A DNA stretch of 64,000 nucleotides from Dolichospermum sp. LEGE 00240 (GCF_015207875.1 NZ_JADEVZ010000003.1:1-64000), one strand, 5' to 3'; counted from the stretch's first letter, positions 32,804 to 42,460 are shown. Made by a program: numbers and translations. Notes: generated by a model from the sequence alone, not told the origin.

Positions 32804-33979
32804 TCAAAACAAACACAACTGTTGAGATTTTTCTAACTCTGTATTTTGCAAAGCTTTTGATTTTTTCTTCTGCGTTTCTTGCTTATATTGTTTATGCAAT
32901 TTTAATAAAGTATCTGATATTTCAGATGTAGTTTTTACCAAAGAATCTAACTCTAAAGATAACTGCTGACCATTATCCTGCAAATTAGGAATTTCTAATG
33001 GTGGTAATCTCTGGGCTAAAGTTTCTTGAACTTTATCATTAATACACCATTTAGGTGGATAAAAATAATCAATTAGTTGGGGTGTTGCAGTGAATTTTGC
33101 TTTGATCTTTTTGCGATTACTTTTTAAATCAGGAAAAGCCGCTCGACAGTATTTGTCAGTTTCACAAAAAAGATTTTGACAGTCTATAGCTTGTAATGGA
33201 CGACCCCAGAGAGATTGAAAATTTAAACCCAAACGTTGAAATTCATTTTCTTGATTTTCTGTCATCCAATAAATGACATCAGCATAACTTTTTCCCTCAG
33301 TATCAATAAAACATTTATTAATACCCCGTTCTGCTCCTGGTCCTGCTATGGTAAAACTATTTTCATCAAAATTAATAACTTCACTATAGTTAATATCTGT
33401 TGCTAATTGGTAAGCCATAAACTTACCTAACAATGGATATGATTCAATAATATGAAAAATCTCTTCTAAACTTTTAGCTTTGACTATGGGATTAATTACC
33501 TTATCTTTGACAACCATTTTATCAATTAATGCCAAGTGATTTTGGTGTTTTTTATCATAACCAAACTCTTTACTAGCACAGGACATATATGCACTAGTAT
33601 AAATCACATATCCAAGATCCATAGCTTCTTGTAATATGGTTGAATATGCTTCTAAATCGAAGTTAGATACTGTAATATAATCTCCTATCTTGTTTTCTAA
33701 GTATTCCCATGTTTCTATTTTATTGAAAATTTTAAATAGCAAAATCCTAAATAAGACTTCTTCTTCATTTTGACTCCTATTCTCACTATAAATTACATTC
33801 TTGATCAAATATTGAGAAACCCGATCACTTACTCGATAAGCATTACAAAATTTATAAGTATTAAGAATAGGATCGCTTGTCCAGGGTGGTGGTACATTTT
33901 TAAGTTTGTTGAAAAATACTTCTTGACGCATAGCAGCAAATCGCCAATAAGTATCAAAAATTTCTTGTCTTACTTGCAT
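32804..33979 (-). CDS. DNA base hypermodification-type protein (5-hmdU DNA kinase / aGPT-Pplase-like)
   Basis: 391 residues: WRFAAMRQEVFFNKL near the start, NAYRVSDRVSQYLI, ENKIGDYI, GPGAERGINKCF, then a Cys-rich part (AIDCQNLFCETDKYC) and PPKWCIND. The RxxxDRxSQ pattern and the GAxRGI segment are what I recall from the helical kinase-like family predicted to act in synthesis of hypermodified pyrimidines in phage DNA (HMUDK / alpha-glutamyl-putrescinyl-thymine pyrophosphorylase group). The C-terminal 60 residues are charged and coiled-coil-like. Outside phages such genes are candidates for defence or prophage remnants. No phage structural genes are nearby. Confidence 0.65.
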   Translation of the reverse strand: MQVRQEIFDTYWRFAAMRQEVFFNKLKNVPPPWTSDPILNTYKFCNAYRVSDRVSQYLIKNVIYSENRSQNEEEVLFRILLFKIFNKIETWEYLENKIGDYITVSNFDLEAYSTILQEAMDLGYVIYTSAYMSCASKEFGYDKKHQNHLALIDKMVVKDKVINPIVKAKSLEEIFHIIESYPLLGKFMAYQLATDINYSEVINFDENSFTIAGPGAERGINKCFIDTEGKSYADVIYWMTENQENEFQRLGLNFQSLWGRPLQAIDCQNLFCETDKYCRAAFPDLKSNRKKIKAKFTATPQLIDYFYPPKWCINDKVQETLAQRLPPLEIPNLQDNGQQLSLELDSLVKTTSEISDTLLKLHKQYKQETQKKKSKALQNTELEKSQQLCLF

Positions 33980-34474
33980 ATATTGTTCTCCTTGCTTCTC
34001 GTCATCAATATCAATCTTTCATCAAGTATGGAATAATACGGTGAGGTTAAACCCAAAATTAATATTATCAAAATTTTCCTTGGGTTGCGCTTTCCCTTAA
34101 CCCAACCTGCCATTTTTTAACTTTACTTTACGCAAATGCGCTAAAAAATACTTTGTGTATTTGCGCCTAACCTGCGGGATGTCTAAATTTATGGGGTAAT
34201 AAAGTTTAGTTAAGTCTAAAAATCAACATTATAGCGGTTATTGTGAGGATGCAATACAATTGAGGGCGCAAGCCCTGCGCCCCTACAGGTTTTGCGATTT
34301 GCTAACTGTATCCCACTTCACTGCATACCGCTATATCAAATTTTTGGTTGGGTTGCGCGATCGCTTAACCCAACCTACCATTTTTAAGTTTACTTGACGC
34401 AAAGACACAAAAAACACTTTGCGCCTTTGCTCCTTTGCGCCTCTGCGCGAAATAAAAGTTAACTAGATTGAACC
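33980..34474. repeat. 495-bp intergenic region with GGGTTGCGC...AACCCAACC repeats
   Basis: Two copies of the TTGGGTTGCGC / TTAACCCAACCTACCATTTTT family (34078-34115, 34345-34390), two TTTGCGCC-rich tracts and a GGGCGCAAGCCCTGCGCCCC hairpin (about 34262-34285). There is no gene. Confidence 0.6.
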
Positions 34475-35266
34475 TTATCCCGCAGCGTCAGGTAATGGTT
34501 TTTTCGGTGTTGCTAGTTGCAGGATGATATCTAGTAACCAAGGGGCGAGACGTTGGCATAATACGGCTAAGTGAGATTGCCAGCCGACTAGGATTTCTGC
34601 GGTATCGTTTTCTATGCCGATGACGAGCGCTTGGGCAACTTGTTCGGGTGTCATGGGGATCACTCCCCGAAATGATTGCAAGTCACGCACCATGTCTGTT
34701 TCGGTGAGGGAAGGGAGTAGGGCGATAACGCGGATATTGTGTTGGGCGAGTTCTTGACGTAAGGCTTGGGTAAATCCGACAATGGCAAATTTAGTGGCGG
34801 AATATGTGGCCATTGTCGGGGCGGCAACTTTCCCCATTAAGCTGGAGACATTGACAATGATTCCCTTTTTTTGACTAACCATGCGTTTGGCTATCAAGCT
34901 GGTGAGGGTGTACATTCCCAACAAATTGACGGAGAGTTCTTCTTGCAGTTGGGGAAGTTTTGATTGCAGAAACGAGTTTTGATGTGCGACTCCGGCACAA
35001 TTTACGAGGAGATGAATGGGTCCATAACTGCGCCACAGTTGAGCTACGGCTATGTTAACGTTGATGGAGTGGGTTAAGTCTAACGCCATGATTGTAGTTT
35101 CTACACCTAAAGCTTCAATTTCGGCGGCTACTTCGGCTAACTTTTGGCGATCGCGTGCTACCAATATTAACCTTTTCATGCCTTGTTTGGCTAATTCTAG
35201 GGCGATCGCTTTACCAATGCCACGAGAAGCTCCGGTAATGAGTGCAACTTTTCCTTGAATCTTCAT
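34475..35266 (-). CDS. Short-chain dehydrogenase/reductase (SDR)
   Basis: 263 residues, a classical SDR: GASRGIGKAIA cofactor loop, NCAGVAH, catalytic Ser in NVSSLMGKV, and YSATKFAIV with the Tyr and Lys. The Arg after the first strand (VARDRQKL) favours NADP(H). The C-terminal 60 residues end with a hydrophobic stretch (WLLDIILQLA), so it may attach to membranes as in DltE-like SDRs. Substrate unknown; no operon partner. Confidence 0.88.
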   Translation of the reverse strand: MKIQGKVALITGASRGIGKAIALELAKQGMKRLILVARDRQKLAEVAAEIEALGVETTIMALDLTHSINVNIAVAQLWRSYGPIHLLVNCAGVAHQNSFLQSKLPQLQEELSVNLLGMYTLTSLIAKRMVSQKKGIIVNVSSLMGKVAAPTMATYSATKFAIVGFTQALRQELAQHNIRVIALLPSLTETDMVRDLQSFRGVIPMTPEQVAQALVIGIENDTAEILVGWQSHLAVLCQRLAPWLLDIILQLATPKKPLPDAAG

Positions 35267-35839
35267 CGGGTTTCACCTCTAAATTCTTCATTCTTCGTCT
35301 TCCTGTTGCGTTCTTGGCAATCAATAGGTAAGACAATTAATGAACAGTACACAAAAATCAGATCTCCATGCAGTGACAAGATGGAAGCTACTTTTTCTGC
35401 TCATTTGCAATACCCCTTTATTGCTTCTCGAAAGTAGAAATTCCTGGTTGTCAGCATGGGAATAATCAACATAAAAGACTTTTGGCAGGATGGATAAAGC
35501 TCATTGATTTCACCTCTTTTAAATAATCCGAGCATTCACCAGTGCTGTCGTACCCACACACACTAGCAACTAAATCAAGTTATTGCAATATTTTTTAATC
35601 AGAATTCCTGATCAGTCATTTTCGTAAGATATATATATGGCAGTCGTGATTGATATAAGTTTTTATGAATAGTCAGGAATTTGTATCATGATCCCCTCAC
35701 AATTCTGGGAATTTTGTGACCATGAATACATTTTTTTAACTTATTCAAGACAATTAATCTGTTGCATTTCTAGGGGATTAATTATAATTTTTGGTGAAAC
35801 AACACTAATTTATCTGTGGTCAAATATTATTATTTTGTG

Positions 35840-35969
35840 TAAGTAGGTGAACACAATAAAACCAAACTGTGTAAAGAAACGTAAAATCGCCCAAACCCTC
35901 TTCACTCTTGCCTCTTGCCTCTTGCCTTTTGCCTTGCCATAACGACAATTTTCAACACCAACCTACTTA
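35840..35969. repeat. 130-bp MITE-like element, TAAGTAGGTG/ACCTACTTA family
   Basis: It starts TAAGTAGGTGAACACAATAA and ends CACCAACCTACTTA. A related element lies at 36020-36149 (same length), another at 49898-50021 (reverse orientation), and halves at about 42228-42259 and 59835-59894. Confidence 0.8.
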
Positions 35970-36019
35970 ACTGCTGATAATATAGACAAATTTGCTAACG
36001 AATCCCCCAAAACAGCAGT

Positions 36020-36149
36020 TAAGTAAGTGGATGTAAAATAACCAAAATGTGTAACGATATGTAAATTCACCTCAATGCGTTATTGTGGTTGAGTTTTAGC
36101 CATTTCACAAAACGAAATATATTTTGATTCTCCCCCGCCCACCTACTTA
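36020..36149. repeat. 130-bp MITE-like element, second adjacent copy
   Basis: It starts TAAGTAAGTGGATGTAAAAT and ends CCCACCTACTTA. It has the same orientation as the copy 50 bases before it but is clearly diverged. Confidence 0.7.
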
Positions 36150-36171
36150 AAATTACCTTGGTAACAGCTTA

Positions 36172-36912
36172 TCAGGTTTTACTCTGCGGGTGTATTTGAA
36201 AACCCTTACTCTGTCCATAAAATACAGTTTTAAACTGTACCTGATTTGTACCAGGATTGTAGAGAGTATAGGTTGCTTGTCCTGGTATCCGTCCCACATT
36301 TCCGACCCCAATCACTTGACGAGGGGTAACTGTGACTGTTTGTGGGGAAAATTGATGATCAAGAGTAATGATTTCACTGGTAATAGATCCTGCTTGTAAC
36401 TGATACTGAAAAGTTAACCCAGAACGACCGCAAAATAGATTATTTGCTTGCATTCTTGATAATCTATCTAACATTTGAATAGGAGGAGTATCCGGGGTCA
36501 GTTCATCATTTACCCCCATTGTCGAACCATGTATTAATAAACAATCTAATTCAAAAAAACCAAAATCGAGCGATCGCAACCATTGTACAGTCTGACGGGA
36601 AACACAATCCCACAACATCTGCACCGTATCACCCCCATATTTTGCCAGCAATTCCGGTGCGTCTCCAGTCGGACCCAAACCATGTAAAATCAAACACTGT
36701 TCTTCCCACCATCCCTTGCAAATCATTGGTTCTAATTCACCCCGACGAGGTGATTTCACCCTTGCCACTAGCTGTTCACATTCTCGCCTTGGTCCAACTA
36801 AATCACCGATGATATACAATGCCTCTACATAACGATTTTTCAGCTTAATATCAGCTATCACAGCCTCATAAGCTGCTAAATTTCCTTCAATTCCACTTAA
36901 AATTGCCCACAT
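36172..36912 (-). CDS. Metallophosphoesterase family protein
   Basis: 246 residues from the ATG at 36912. The calcineurin-like fold start is ILSGIEGNLAAYEAVIADI, then YIIGDLVGPRREC and LLIHGSTMG; the last motif is replaced by NLFCGRSGLTF. The canonical D-x-H of the first motif is changed (SGIEGN in place of SDIHGN) and GHTH is GRSG, so some metal ligands are missing and catalysis is doubtful. It is related to the neighbour at 37159, which is complete. They are separated by an element at 36955, so co-transcription is uncertain. Confidence 0.75.
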   Translation of the reverse strand: MWAILSGIEGNLAAYEAVIADIKLKNRYVEALYIIGDLVGPRRECEQLVARVKSPRRGELEPMICKGWWEEQCLILHGLGPTGDAPELLAKYGGDTVQMLWDCVSRQTVQWLRSLDFGFFELDCLLIHGSTMGVNDELTPDTPPIQMLDRLSRMQANNLFCGRSGLTFQYQLQAGSITSEIITLDHQFSPQTVTVTPRQVIGVGNVGRIPGQATYTLYNPGTNQVQFKTVFYGQSKGFQIHPQSKT

Positions 36913-36954
36913 AATCAATTTTAGATTTTAGATTTTAGATTTTGGATTAGTTAT

Positions 36955-37153
36955 TAGGACTTACGCATTGAGGAAGTTCACCAAATATGAAATGTGGATT
37001 TTATCTGTTGTAGGGTGCGTCAGACCCGATAATTTCACAAAAAACAGATTTTCTCTATCTGACGCACCTACTCAATCAGTTATTCCCAAAACTGAAAACG
37101 ACGCAATTTCGTTTATTCATATCATGGCAGGTTTTACATTGCCTAAATCCTAG
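36955..37153. repeat. Decayed TAGGACTTACGCA element with a nested inverted repeat
   Basis: The left end TAGGACTTACGCATTGAGGAAG matches the 204-bp family. The right end (CATTGCCTAAATCCTA) is degraded. Nested inside is TAGGGTGCGTCAGA ... TCTGACGCACCTA (37011-37068). Confidence 0.6.
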
Positions 37154-37158
37154 TTATT

Positions 37159-37968
37159 TTATCTAGTACAAACATGAGTTGGATCATCTGCGCGTTCAGC
37201 ATACTCCAAACCATGCGCTAAACGCCAAGCAAAGATTTCTGGTAATCCCTTCTCTATAATTGCTGCACAGGTTTTTTGATAATCATAGGTCACTTCCCGC
37301 AAAGTCACCCCTTGAGTATCAGTTTCATAAATTACATAAGTTGCATTTGGTCGTCCATGTCGAGGTTCTCCAACAGAACCAACATTAACAATCTTCTTCA
37401 GCGCAGATGAAAAGCTAATTTTCCGTGATGCTGCTTGATTAGCAACTTGAACTTGTAACTCACCAGCATCAAGATTACGACTATAGGGAACATGAGTATG
37501 TCCACAAAACAGCACATCTGCACCTGTGGAAAGTACCCGTTCTAAGGCCACAAAAGCATCAAGTTCAGGTAACAAATATTCATGATTACTATGGGGACTA
37601 CCATGAACAAAAGCTAAATTTTGCCACTGGAGACTATAGGGTAAACTGGCTAAAAATTCGCGGTTTTCTGGATGAATTTCCTTATTTGTCCATTCATGAG
37701 CTTGAAAACCTCTTTTTTCTGCTAATAATGAAGGATAACTACAATCGCAAGCATTCAATCCTTCCACAATATCTTCATCCCAACAACCAGCACAGGTAGG
37801 AATATCTAAAGAGCGAATTTGGTTAATTACCGCATTAGGATGTGGTCCATATCCTACCAAATCACCAACACAAAATATCTTCTCGGCTTTTTGTGAGTCA
37901 ATATCTAATAATACAGCGTCTAAGGCTTCATAATTACCATGAATACATGACATGACAGCTATTTTCAT
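37159..37968 (-). CDS. Metallophosphoesterase (calcineurin-like) in the zinc cluster
   Basis: 269 residues from the ATG at 37968. An upstream in-frame extension is not used because ATGA overlaps the stop of the preceding gene. Complete motifs: MSCIHGNYEALDAVL, GDLVGYGPHPN, AGCWDED, FVHGSPH, FCGHTHVPY, VGEPRHGRP. In this first motif the usual D-x-H is C-x-H (CIHG). Such proteins hydrolyse phosphoesters with a bimetal centre; the substrate is unknown. Overlap with the COG0523 GTPase upstream points to shared regulation by zinc. Confidence 0.82.
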   Translation of the reverse strand: MKIAVMSCIHGNYEALDAVLLDIDSQKAEKIFCVGDLVGYGPHPNAVINQIRSLDIPTCAGCWDEDIVEGLNACDCSYPSLLAEKRGFQAHEWTNKEIHPENREFLASLPYSLQWQNLAFVHGSPHSNHEYLLPELDAFVALERVLSTGADVLFCGHTHVPYSRNLDAGELQVQVANQAASRKISFSSALKKIVNVGSVGEPRHGRPNATYVIYETDTQGVTLREVTYDYQKTCAAIIEKGLPEIFAWRLAHGLEYAERADDPTHVCTR

Positions 37969-38738
37969 ACTTGTTGACCTTCTAATAAAATTTGTTGTAC
38001 TTGCTGTTGATATTGAAAAATTAAGGATTCCGATAAACAACAATCCGATAATGTTGCTTTTAAAGCTGTTTCATCTAAATTTTTGCCTACTATTTCTATG
38101 CCACTAAACCGCTGAGGTCTACCTTGTAAATGTCGTGGTAAGTCTAATTCTAAAAAATCTATTTGGGGAACACCATTGACAAAATCACAGTAAAGAGAAC
38201 GCCCATCATTAACATCGAAAATTGCCTTAGCACGAGTAACAATCCCATAAGCACCATGAGTTATTTCATGCCAAAATTCATCCAAACTATTTTCATCAAT
38301 AACTTGACCTGTAGTTGCTACCCTCCATAAATTTTCTCCAATTATCATGGGTGCAGGTGCGCCATATATAATTTCATTTGCCCAACTATCATACTCCGAA
38401 TTTTTTAACTCCGGAGGAATAACTGCTATAGCGTGGTAAGTGCGATGATCTAATATTTTTGATACACTGTCTAATTCCAAATAAGCACCCAATTCCACAT
38501 AAACACTATCTGCTGTGGGTATTTGATAAAGAAATTCAATTTCTTGACCATCACTAAAAATTCTCAACTCAGGAAATTCAGTAGCTATTTTAGTTTGATC
38601 AATAGGAACATTCCCAGTTCCTGGACAAAAATAAATGACTTTTTTAACAGATCGAACATCTCGAATTTGTTGACAAATCCAGGTAGTTTTGCCCGCACCG
38701 GATAATCCAGCAACAACAGTAATCATGGGTAAAGACAT
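37965..38738 (-). CDS. CobW/COG0523-like P-loop GTPase, short form
   Basis: 257 residues from the ATG at 38738. Walker A is GLSGAGKTTW. There is no Cys-x-Cys-Cys metal motif of the usual COG0523 type in the N-terminal half. The C-terminal domain is present (FVNGVPQIDFLELDLP, RFSGIEIVGKNLDE). Probably a metal-chaperone-like GTPase that works with the larger CobW protein at 39936. It overlaps the metallophosphoesterase by four bases and follows hisI by 12 bases. Confidence 0.75.
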   Translation of the reverse strand: MSLPMITVVAGLSGAGKTTWICQQIRDVRSVKKVIYFCPGTGNVPIDQTKIATEFPELRIFSDGQEIEFLYQIPTADSVYVELGAYLELDSVSKILDHRTYHAIAVIPPELKNSEYDSWANEIIYGAPAPMIIGENLWRVATTGQVIDENSLDEFWHEITHGAYGIVTRAKAIFDVNDGRSLYCDFVNGVPQIDFLELDLPRHLQGRPQRFSGIEIVGKNLDETALKATLSDCCLSESLIFQYQQQVQQILLEGQQV

Positions 38739-38750
38739 AATCAATATAAA

Positions 38751-39086
38751 TTATAATTTACGAGGGAAAATTTCCACAGAATTAAAAAAGCAACTTCTAA
38801 CCCCAGTATGACAGGCAATACCACCAACTTGCTCAATTTTAATGAGAATTGTATCACCATCACAATCATAAAAAAGCTCTTTTACCTTTTGAATATGTGC
38901 AGATGTTGCCCCCTTATGCCATAACTGAGAACGAGAACGACTCCAATAATGAACTTCACCTGTAGCCAGAGTTTTTTGAATTGATTCTGCATTCATCCAA
39001 GCCATCATTAAAACAGTACCATCATAGTAATCTTGAGCTATAGCTGGAATTAAACCTTGCTCATTAAATTTCAAATTTCCAATCAT
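38751..39086 (-). CDS. hisI: Phosphoribosyl-AMP cyclohydrolase
   Basis: 111 residues: [46 protein letters not shown] and CHTGVRSCF, the complete HisI pattern including the zinc-binding Cys residues. It catalyses opening of the purine ring of phosphoribosyl-AMP in histidine synthesis. Only the HisI domain is present (no HisE). In cyanobacteria a second hisI is sometimes Zur-controlled; the surrounding cluster suggests that here, but retained Cys ligands mean it is not an obvious zinc-independent form. Confidence 0.92.
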   Translation of the reverse strand: MIGNLKFNEQGLIPAIAQDYYDGTVLMMAWMNAESIQKTLATGEVHYWSRSRSQLWHKGATSAHIQKVKELFYDCDGDTILIKIEQVGGIACHTGVRSCFFNSVEIFPRKL

Positions 39087-39189
39087 GATAACTTATCCCT
39101 TTTCATCTGCGTTTATCGGCGTTTATCTGCGTTCAAATATCAATATAATGTAGAGATAAAAAATCTCTTATCCCTACATCACACAAAGC

Positions 39190-39837
39190 CTATTTAAAAT
39201 TAGCACTGTGGCGAATCAAATTCATAAATTCTTCACGAGTCCGTGCGTCTTCAGAAAACACCCCACGCATGGCGCTGGTAACAGTCCAAGAACCTGGTTT
39301 TTGGACTCCTCTCATCACCATACACATATGAGTTGCTTCAATTACCACTGCAACTCCTTGAGGTTTGAGTAAACCTTGCAGTGCATTAGCAATTTGTAAA
39401 GTCAGCCTTTCTTGCACTTGTAAACGGCGAGCATACATTTCACAAATGCGGGCAATTTTTGATAAACCTATCACCTTACCATTAGGAATATAAGCAACAT
39501 GAGCGCGACCAATGATTGGTAATATGTGGTGTTCGCAGGAACTAAAAATATCAATATCCCGGACTAACACCATTTCATTTGCATCTTCTGTAAATACTGC
39601 TCCATTTAGCAATTCATCTACAGATTGATCATATCCATTGGTCAGAAATTTTAAGGCTTTAACAACTCTTTTAGGAGTATCCTTTAATCCCTCGCGGTCT
39701 GGATTTTCTCCTAATCCAATCAGTAAAGTGCGTACAGCTTGCATCATCTCTGCTTCTGTTACGGTTGGTTGTTGCTGATGAGATAAAGATGAAATTACAT
39801 CAGCGGCAGTTAGTTCTGGACGAATGGATAAAGTCAT
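39190..39837 (-). CDS. folE: GTP cyclohydrolase I
   Basis: 215 residues. Family motifs: [18 protein letters not shown], the zinc-binding [33 protein letters not shown], and [16 protein letters not shown] with the second Cys. It makes dihydroneopterin triphosphate for folate and biopterin. The Zn ligands are retained. Position in a CobW/thrS2 cluster suggests it is the zinc-stress copy of a duplicated enzyme; another folE may exist elsewhere in the genome. Confidence 0.92.
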   Translation of the reverse strand: MTLSIRPELTAADVISSLSHQQQPTVTEAEMMQAVRTLLIGLGENPDREGLKDTPKRVVKALKFLTNGYDQSVDELLNGAVFTEDANEMVLVRDIDIFSSCEHHILPIIGRAHVAYIPNGKVIGLSKIARICEMYARRLQVQERLTLQIANALQGLLKPQGVAVVIEATHMCMVMRGVQKPGSWTVTSAMRGVFSEDARTREEFMNLIRHSANFK

Positions 39838-39935
39838 TATTTGAATTTAATAGAATGAGTTATGACGGAAGTTAATAGTTAAATATCTATGAATAACTAC
39901 TAACTAAAGAAAGAGAATTTATCAACACTTTTAAA

Positions 39936-40958
39936 TTATAACAAACATTTGTTAAGTTTTGTGTAAATCTCATTATTATCTAGTTTTCTGCCAACAAAAA
40001 CTACCTGGTTTTTAGGTTGATTAGGCCATTCGTCAGCGTTCAATGTGTAACGAGGTCCACTCAGTTGAAAAATATGACGTAAATCACTATCACTAAACCA
40101 TAAAATACCCTTAGCTCGAAATACATTCTCTGGCATTTCTTCGGTTAAGAAATTCTCAAATTTATGGACATCAAATGGTCTATCGGTTTGGAAAGAAATG
40201 GAAACAAACCCATCATTTTCTAAATGATCGGAGTGATGATGGTGATGTTCATGTGCATGATGATGTTCATGTTTATGGTGATCTTCATTATCAATGGCAA
40301 TATACTGATCTTTTGGTGTTAAACCCACATCTAAAATTAGAGGTAAAGCAACTTCACCGTATTGAGTATGTAAAATTCTCGCTCCATGTTTAATATCATG
40401 GATGAAATTTTCTACTTCTTGTAGTTTGTCTGTGGTAACAAGGTCTGTTTTATTGAGGAGAATAATATCCCCATAGGTAATCTGTTTTAAAGCTGCTTCA
40501 CTCTGAAAATGTTCTTCGTTAAAAGCTTCAGCATCTACTACTGTGAGAATTGAATCTATATTGGTTAAGTCTCTCAGTTCCGTGCCAAAAAAAGTTAAGA
40601 TAATCGGTAAGGGATCAGCTACACCAGTGGTTTCAATGACTAGATAATCAATCCGTTCTTCTCGTTCTAAAACTCGATAAACAGCATCAACTAAACCATC
40701 ATTAATTGTGCAACATATACAGCCATTACTAAGTTCTACCATATCTTTGTCTACAGAAATTAGTAATTGACTATCAATGTTAATATCACCAAACTCATTA
40801 ACGAGGACAGCGACTTTTAAATCTTGCTTATTCTGAAGAATTTGATTTAAAAGTGTGGTTTTTCCACTTCCTAAAAATCCGGTAATAATAGTTACGGGCA
40901 TTCCTTGTTTGGGAATTTCAGGAATGATGTTTGTTGTGTCGAGAGTGATGGTATTCAT
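39936..40958 (-). CDS. COG0523 (CobW/YciC-type) metal-chaperone GTPase with His-rich loop
   Basis: 340 residues. Walker A GFLGSGKTTLLNQIL; CxCC metal motif in NGCICCTIND; NKTDL G4 motif; then a His-rich loop (HHKHEHHHAHEHHHHH) of about 20 residues before the C-terminal domain (FVSISFQTDRPFD, RAKGILWFSD). This is the zinc-related class (YciC/ZigA/ZNG-like) that may hand zinc to client enzymes during starvation. Adjacent folE, hisI and a thrS relative, all possible zinc enzymes, fit that role. Transcribed from the Zur-like box region upstream of thrS2. Confidence 0.9.
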   Translation of the reverse strand: MNTITLDTTNIIPEIPKQGMPVTIITGFLGSGKTTLLNQILQNKQDLKVAVLVNEFGDINIDSQLLISVDKDMVELSNGCICCTINDGLVDAVYRVLEREERIDYLVIETTGVADPLPIILTFFGTELRDLTNIDSILTVVDAEAFNEEHFQSEAALKQITYGDIILLNKTDLVTTDKLQEVENFIHDIKHGARILHTQYGEVALPLILDVGLTPKDQYIAIDNEDHHKHEHHHAHEHHHHHSDHLENDGFVSISFQTDRPFDVHKFENFLTEEMPENVFRAKGILWFSDSDLRHIFQLSGPRYTLNADEWPNQPKNQVVFVGRKLDNNEIYTKLNKCLL

Positions 40959-41030
40959 ATCAAAATCTAGTGGTTTTATTTGTTGACTGTTTAAATCAGT
41001 GTTCTTAAAAGATCACTGACTTCTTTGATC

Positions 41031-41805
41031 TTAATGTTTTATCACTTGTAAATGATCTACAAGTTCACTTAAAGTCAAAACTCCTAAATCTCCAGCTTGT
41101 CTACTTCTGACACTCAAAGTTTTGCTTTCTACTTCTTTCTTACCAACAACGGCAACAACGGGAATTTTTTCCAATTGTGCTGTCCGAATTTGTTTCCCTA
41201 AACGTTCACCACTGCTATCTACTTCTACCCTAAATCCAACTTTTTTAAAATCTGCTGCTACTGATTTTGCATATTCTCGAAAGTCATCACTTACAGGTAA
41301 CAACCGCAATTGTACAGGTGCTAACCACAAGGGGAAGTCTCCTGCATAATTCTCAATTAAAATCCCAAAAAAGCGTTCCAAAGATCCGAAAATAGCCCGG
41401 TGGATCATAATCGGTCTTTGCCGACTACCTTCAGCAGCAATATATTCCATATCAAACCTTTCTGGCAAATTAAAATCTACCTGAATAGTGGAACATTGCC
41501 ACAAACGACCAATAGCATCTTTAATTTTAATGTCTATCTTTGGTCCATAAAAAGCCCCACCACCTTGATCAACAACATAATTCCAGCCCTTAGTATTTAA
41601 AGCTTGTTCTAGTGATGCTGACTGGACAATCAAAATCGTAGTAAAATCCAATTTCTGTGACGGGTCCAATTGCTACCTTAGTCCCTGGAAATAGTCTTTG
41701 TACCGCCATAGCCATGATATGGGCGCTGGTGTGCCGAATTCGTGTAAGTTTGTCGTCTTCGTGCAGGTTCAAGGTGTCTTGAGACTGGGTTATTGAACTG
41801 ACCAT
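41031..41805 (-). pseudogene. thrS2: Threonyl-tRNA synthetase 2 (zinc-cluster paralogue), large internal deletion
   Basis: The first 57 codons from the ATG at 41805 match ThrRS ([28 protein letters not shown]). The frame then breaks near 41640. The C-terminal 210 codons are good ThrRS sequence (GGGAFYGPKIDIKIKDAIGR, RPIMIHRAIFGSLERF, anticodon-binding domain with GKQIRTAQLEKIPV). Most of the editing domain and the N-terminal half of the catalytic core, including the zinc site region, are missing. It cannot work as a synthetase. Paralogues of thrS are known Zur targets in Anabaena. The C-terminal half keeps an open frame, so it may persist as a fragment. Confidence 0.88.
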
Positions 41806-41817
41806 ATCAAACAAAAA

Positions 41818-41832
41818 TGAGAATCGTTATCA
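41818..41832. promoter_or_regulatory. Zur-like operator upstream of thrS2
   Basis: TGAGAATCGTTATCA is a near-perfect match to the cyanobacterial Zur box core TGAtAATnATTaTCA as I recall it, and lies 13 bases before the thrS2 ATG. It is the only such box I see in the cluster, so the minus-strand genes thrS2, cobW, folE, hisI and onward could form one zinc-regulated transcript. Confidence 0.7.
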
Positions 41833-41834
41833 TA

Positions 41835-42265
41835 ATAACGCAAAAAGGTGTGAATGTTACTAATTTTGGGGAAAATATTTTGAAGTCTAATTTATTACTT
41901 GCCTTGGCGACTAGAAGTCGCGGCTATACAGACAAAACCTACCTGTGTGGGTTTCAAACCTTTGATTTTTCATTAGTCCACGCAGGGGGTCACTGAGCTT
42001 GCCGATAGGGTAGCGTGGCGTTAGCTATAGTGTGAACTTTGTTTGTGTAGAAGCGTATCCCTGACGAGAGCCGGAAGCATCCTTGTAATCGCATAATCGC
42101 CGGAAACTGTTCAAACATCCTCTTAGTTGGCTCTGACTTCAGTGATACTATGGGAAAAATTGGGTAGTCCGAATTGCATCGTCTATGGCGTTGTATTGAT
42201 GTTGTTTTCCGTTTAAAACCCTTAACTTTAGATTGGTTTTATTGTGTTCACCTACTTAATTAAAT
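41835..42265. other. 431-bp intergenic region with fragments of three repeat families
   Basis: It contains CCTTGGCGACTAGAAGTCGCGGC and a CACGCAGGGGGT tract, an isolated IS5-like end (TTCAAACATCCTC at 42110-42122), and a half element ending TTCACCTACTTA (42228-42259). No gene. Confidence 0.6.
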
Positions 42266-42460
42266 CTAAAAACGCCACCATCGCCTTGCGCAATAACTAA
42301 AGATTGCCATAACTATAGCCCCAGAAAATAGTAGAGTAATTACACCACCGGGAAGGAAAGTGATAATACCCAATCCTCTCAGTATAAACAAGGAAACACT
42401 AATCCCCATGAGCATCCCAAAACCCTGGATTAATTTGCCATTTAAAGAAGATTGACTCAC
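42266..42460 (-). CDS. Small membrane protein, 64 residues
   Basis: Two probable membrane helices: LIQGFGMLMGISVSLFILRG and FLPGGVITLLFSGAIVMAIF, with a basic/aromatic end (CARRWWRF). It looks like one of many small cyanobacterial membrane proteins with no known role. Well-formed start; I cannot identify the family. Confidence 0.55.
   Translation of the reverse strand: MSQSSLNGKLIQGFGMLMGISVSLFILRGLGIITFLPGGVITLLFSGAIVMAIFSYCARRWWRF

Larger units (their letters stand above)
35267..36171. other. 905-bp intergenic region with two copies of a 130-bp element
   Basis: No gene is seen. Two TAAGTAGG-ended elements lie at 35840-35969 and 36020-36149. The first contains a run of CTTGCCT heptamers. 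The 570 bases next to the SDR gene are A/T-rich without a recognisable feature. Confidence 0.6.
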
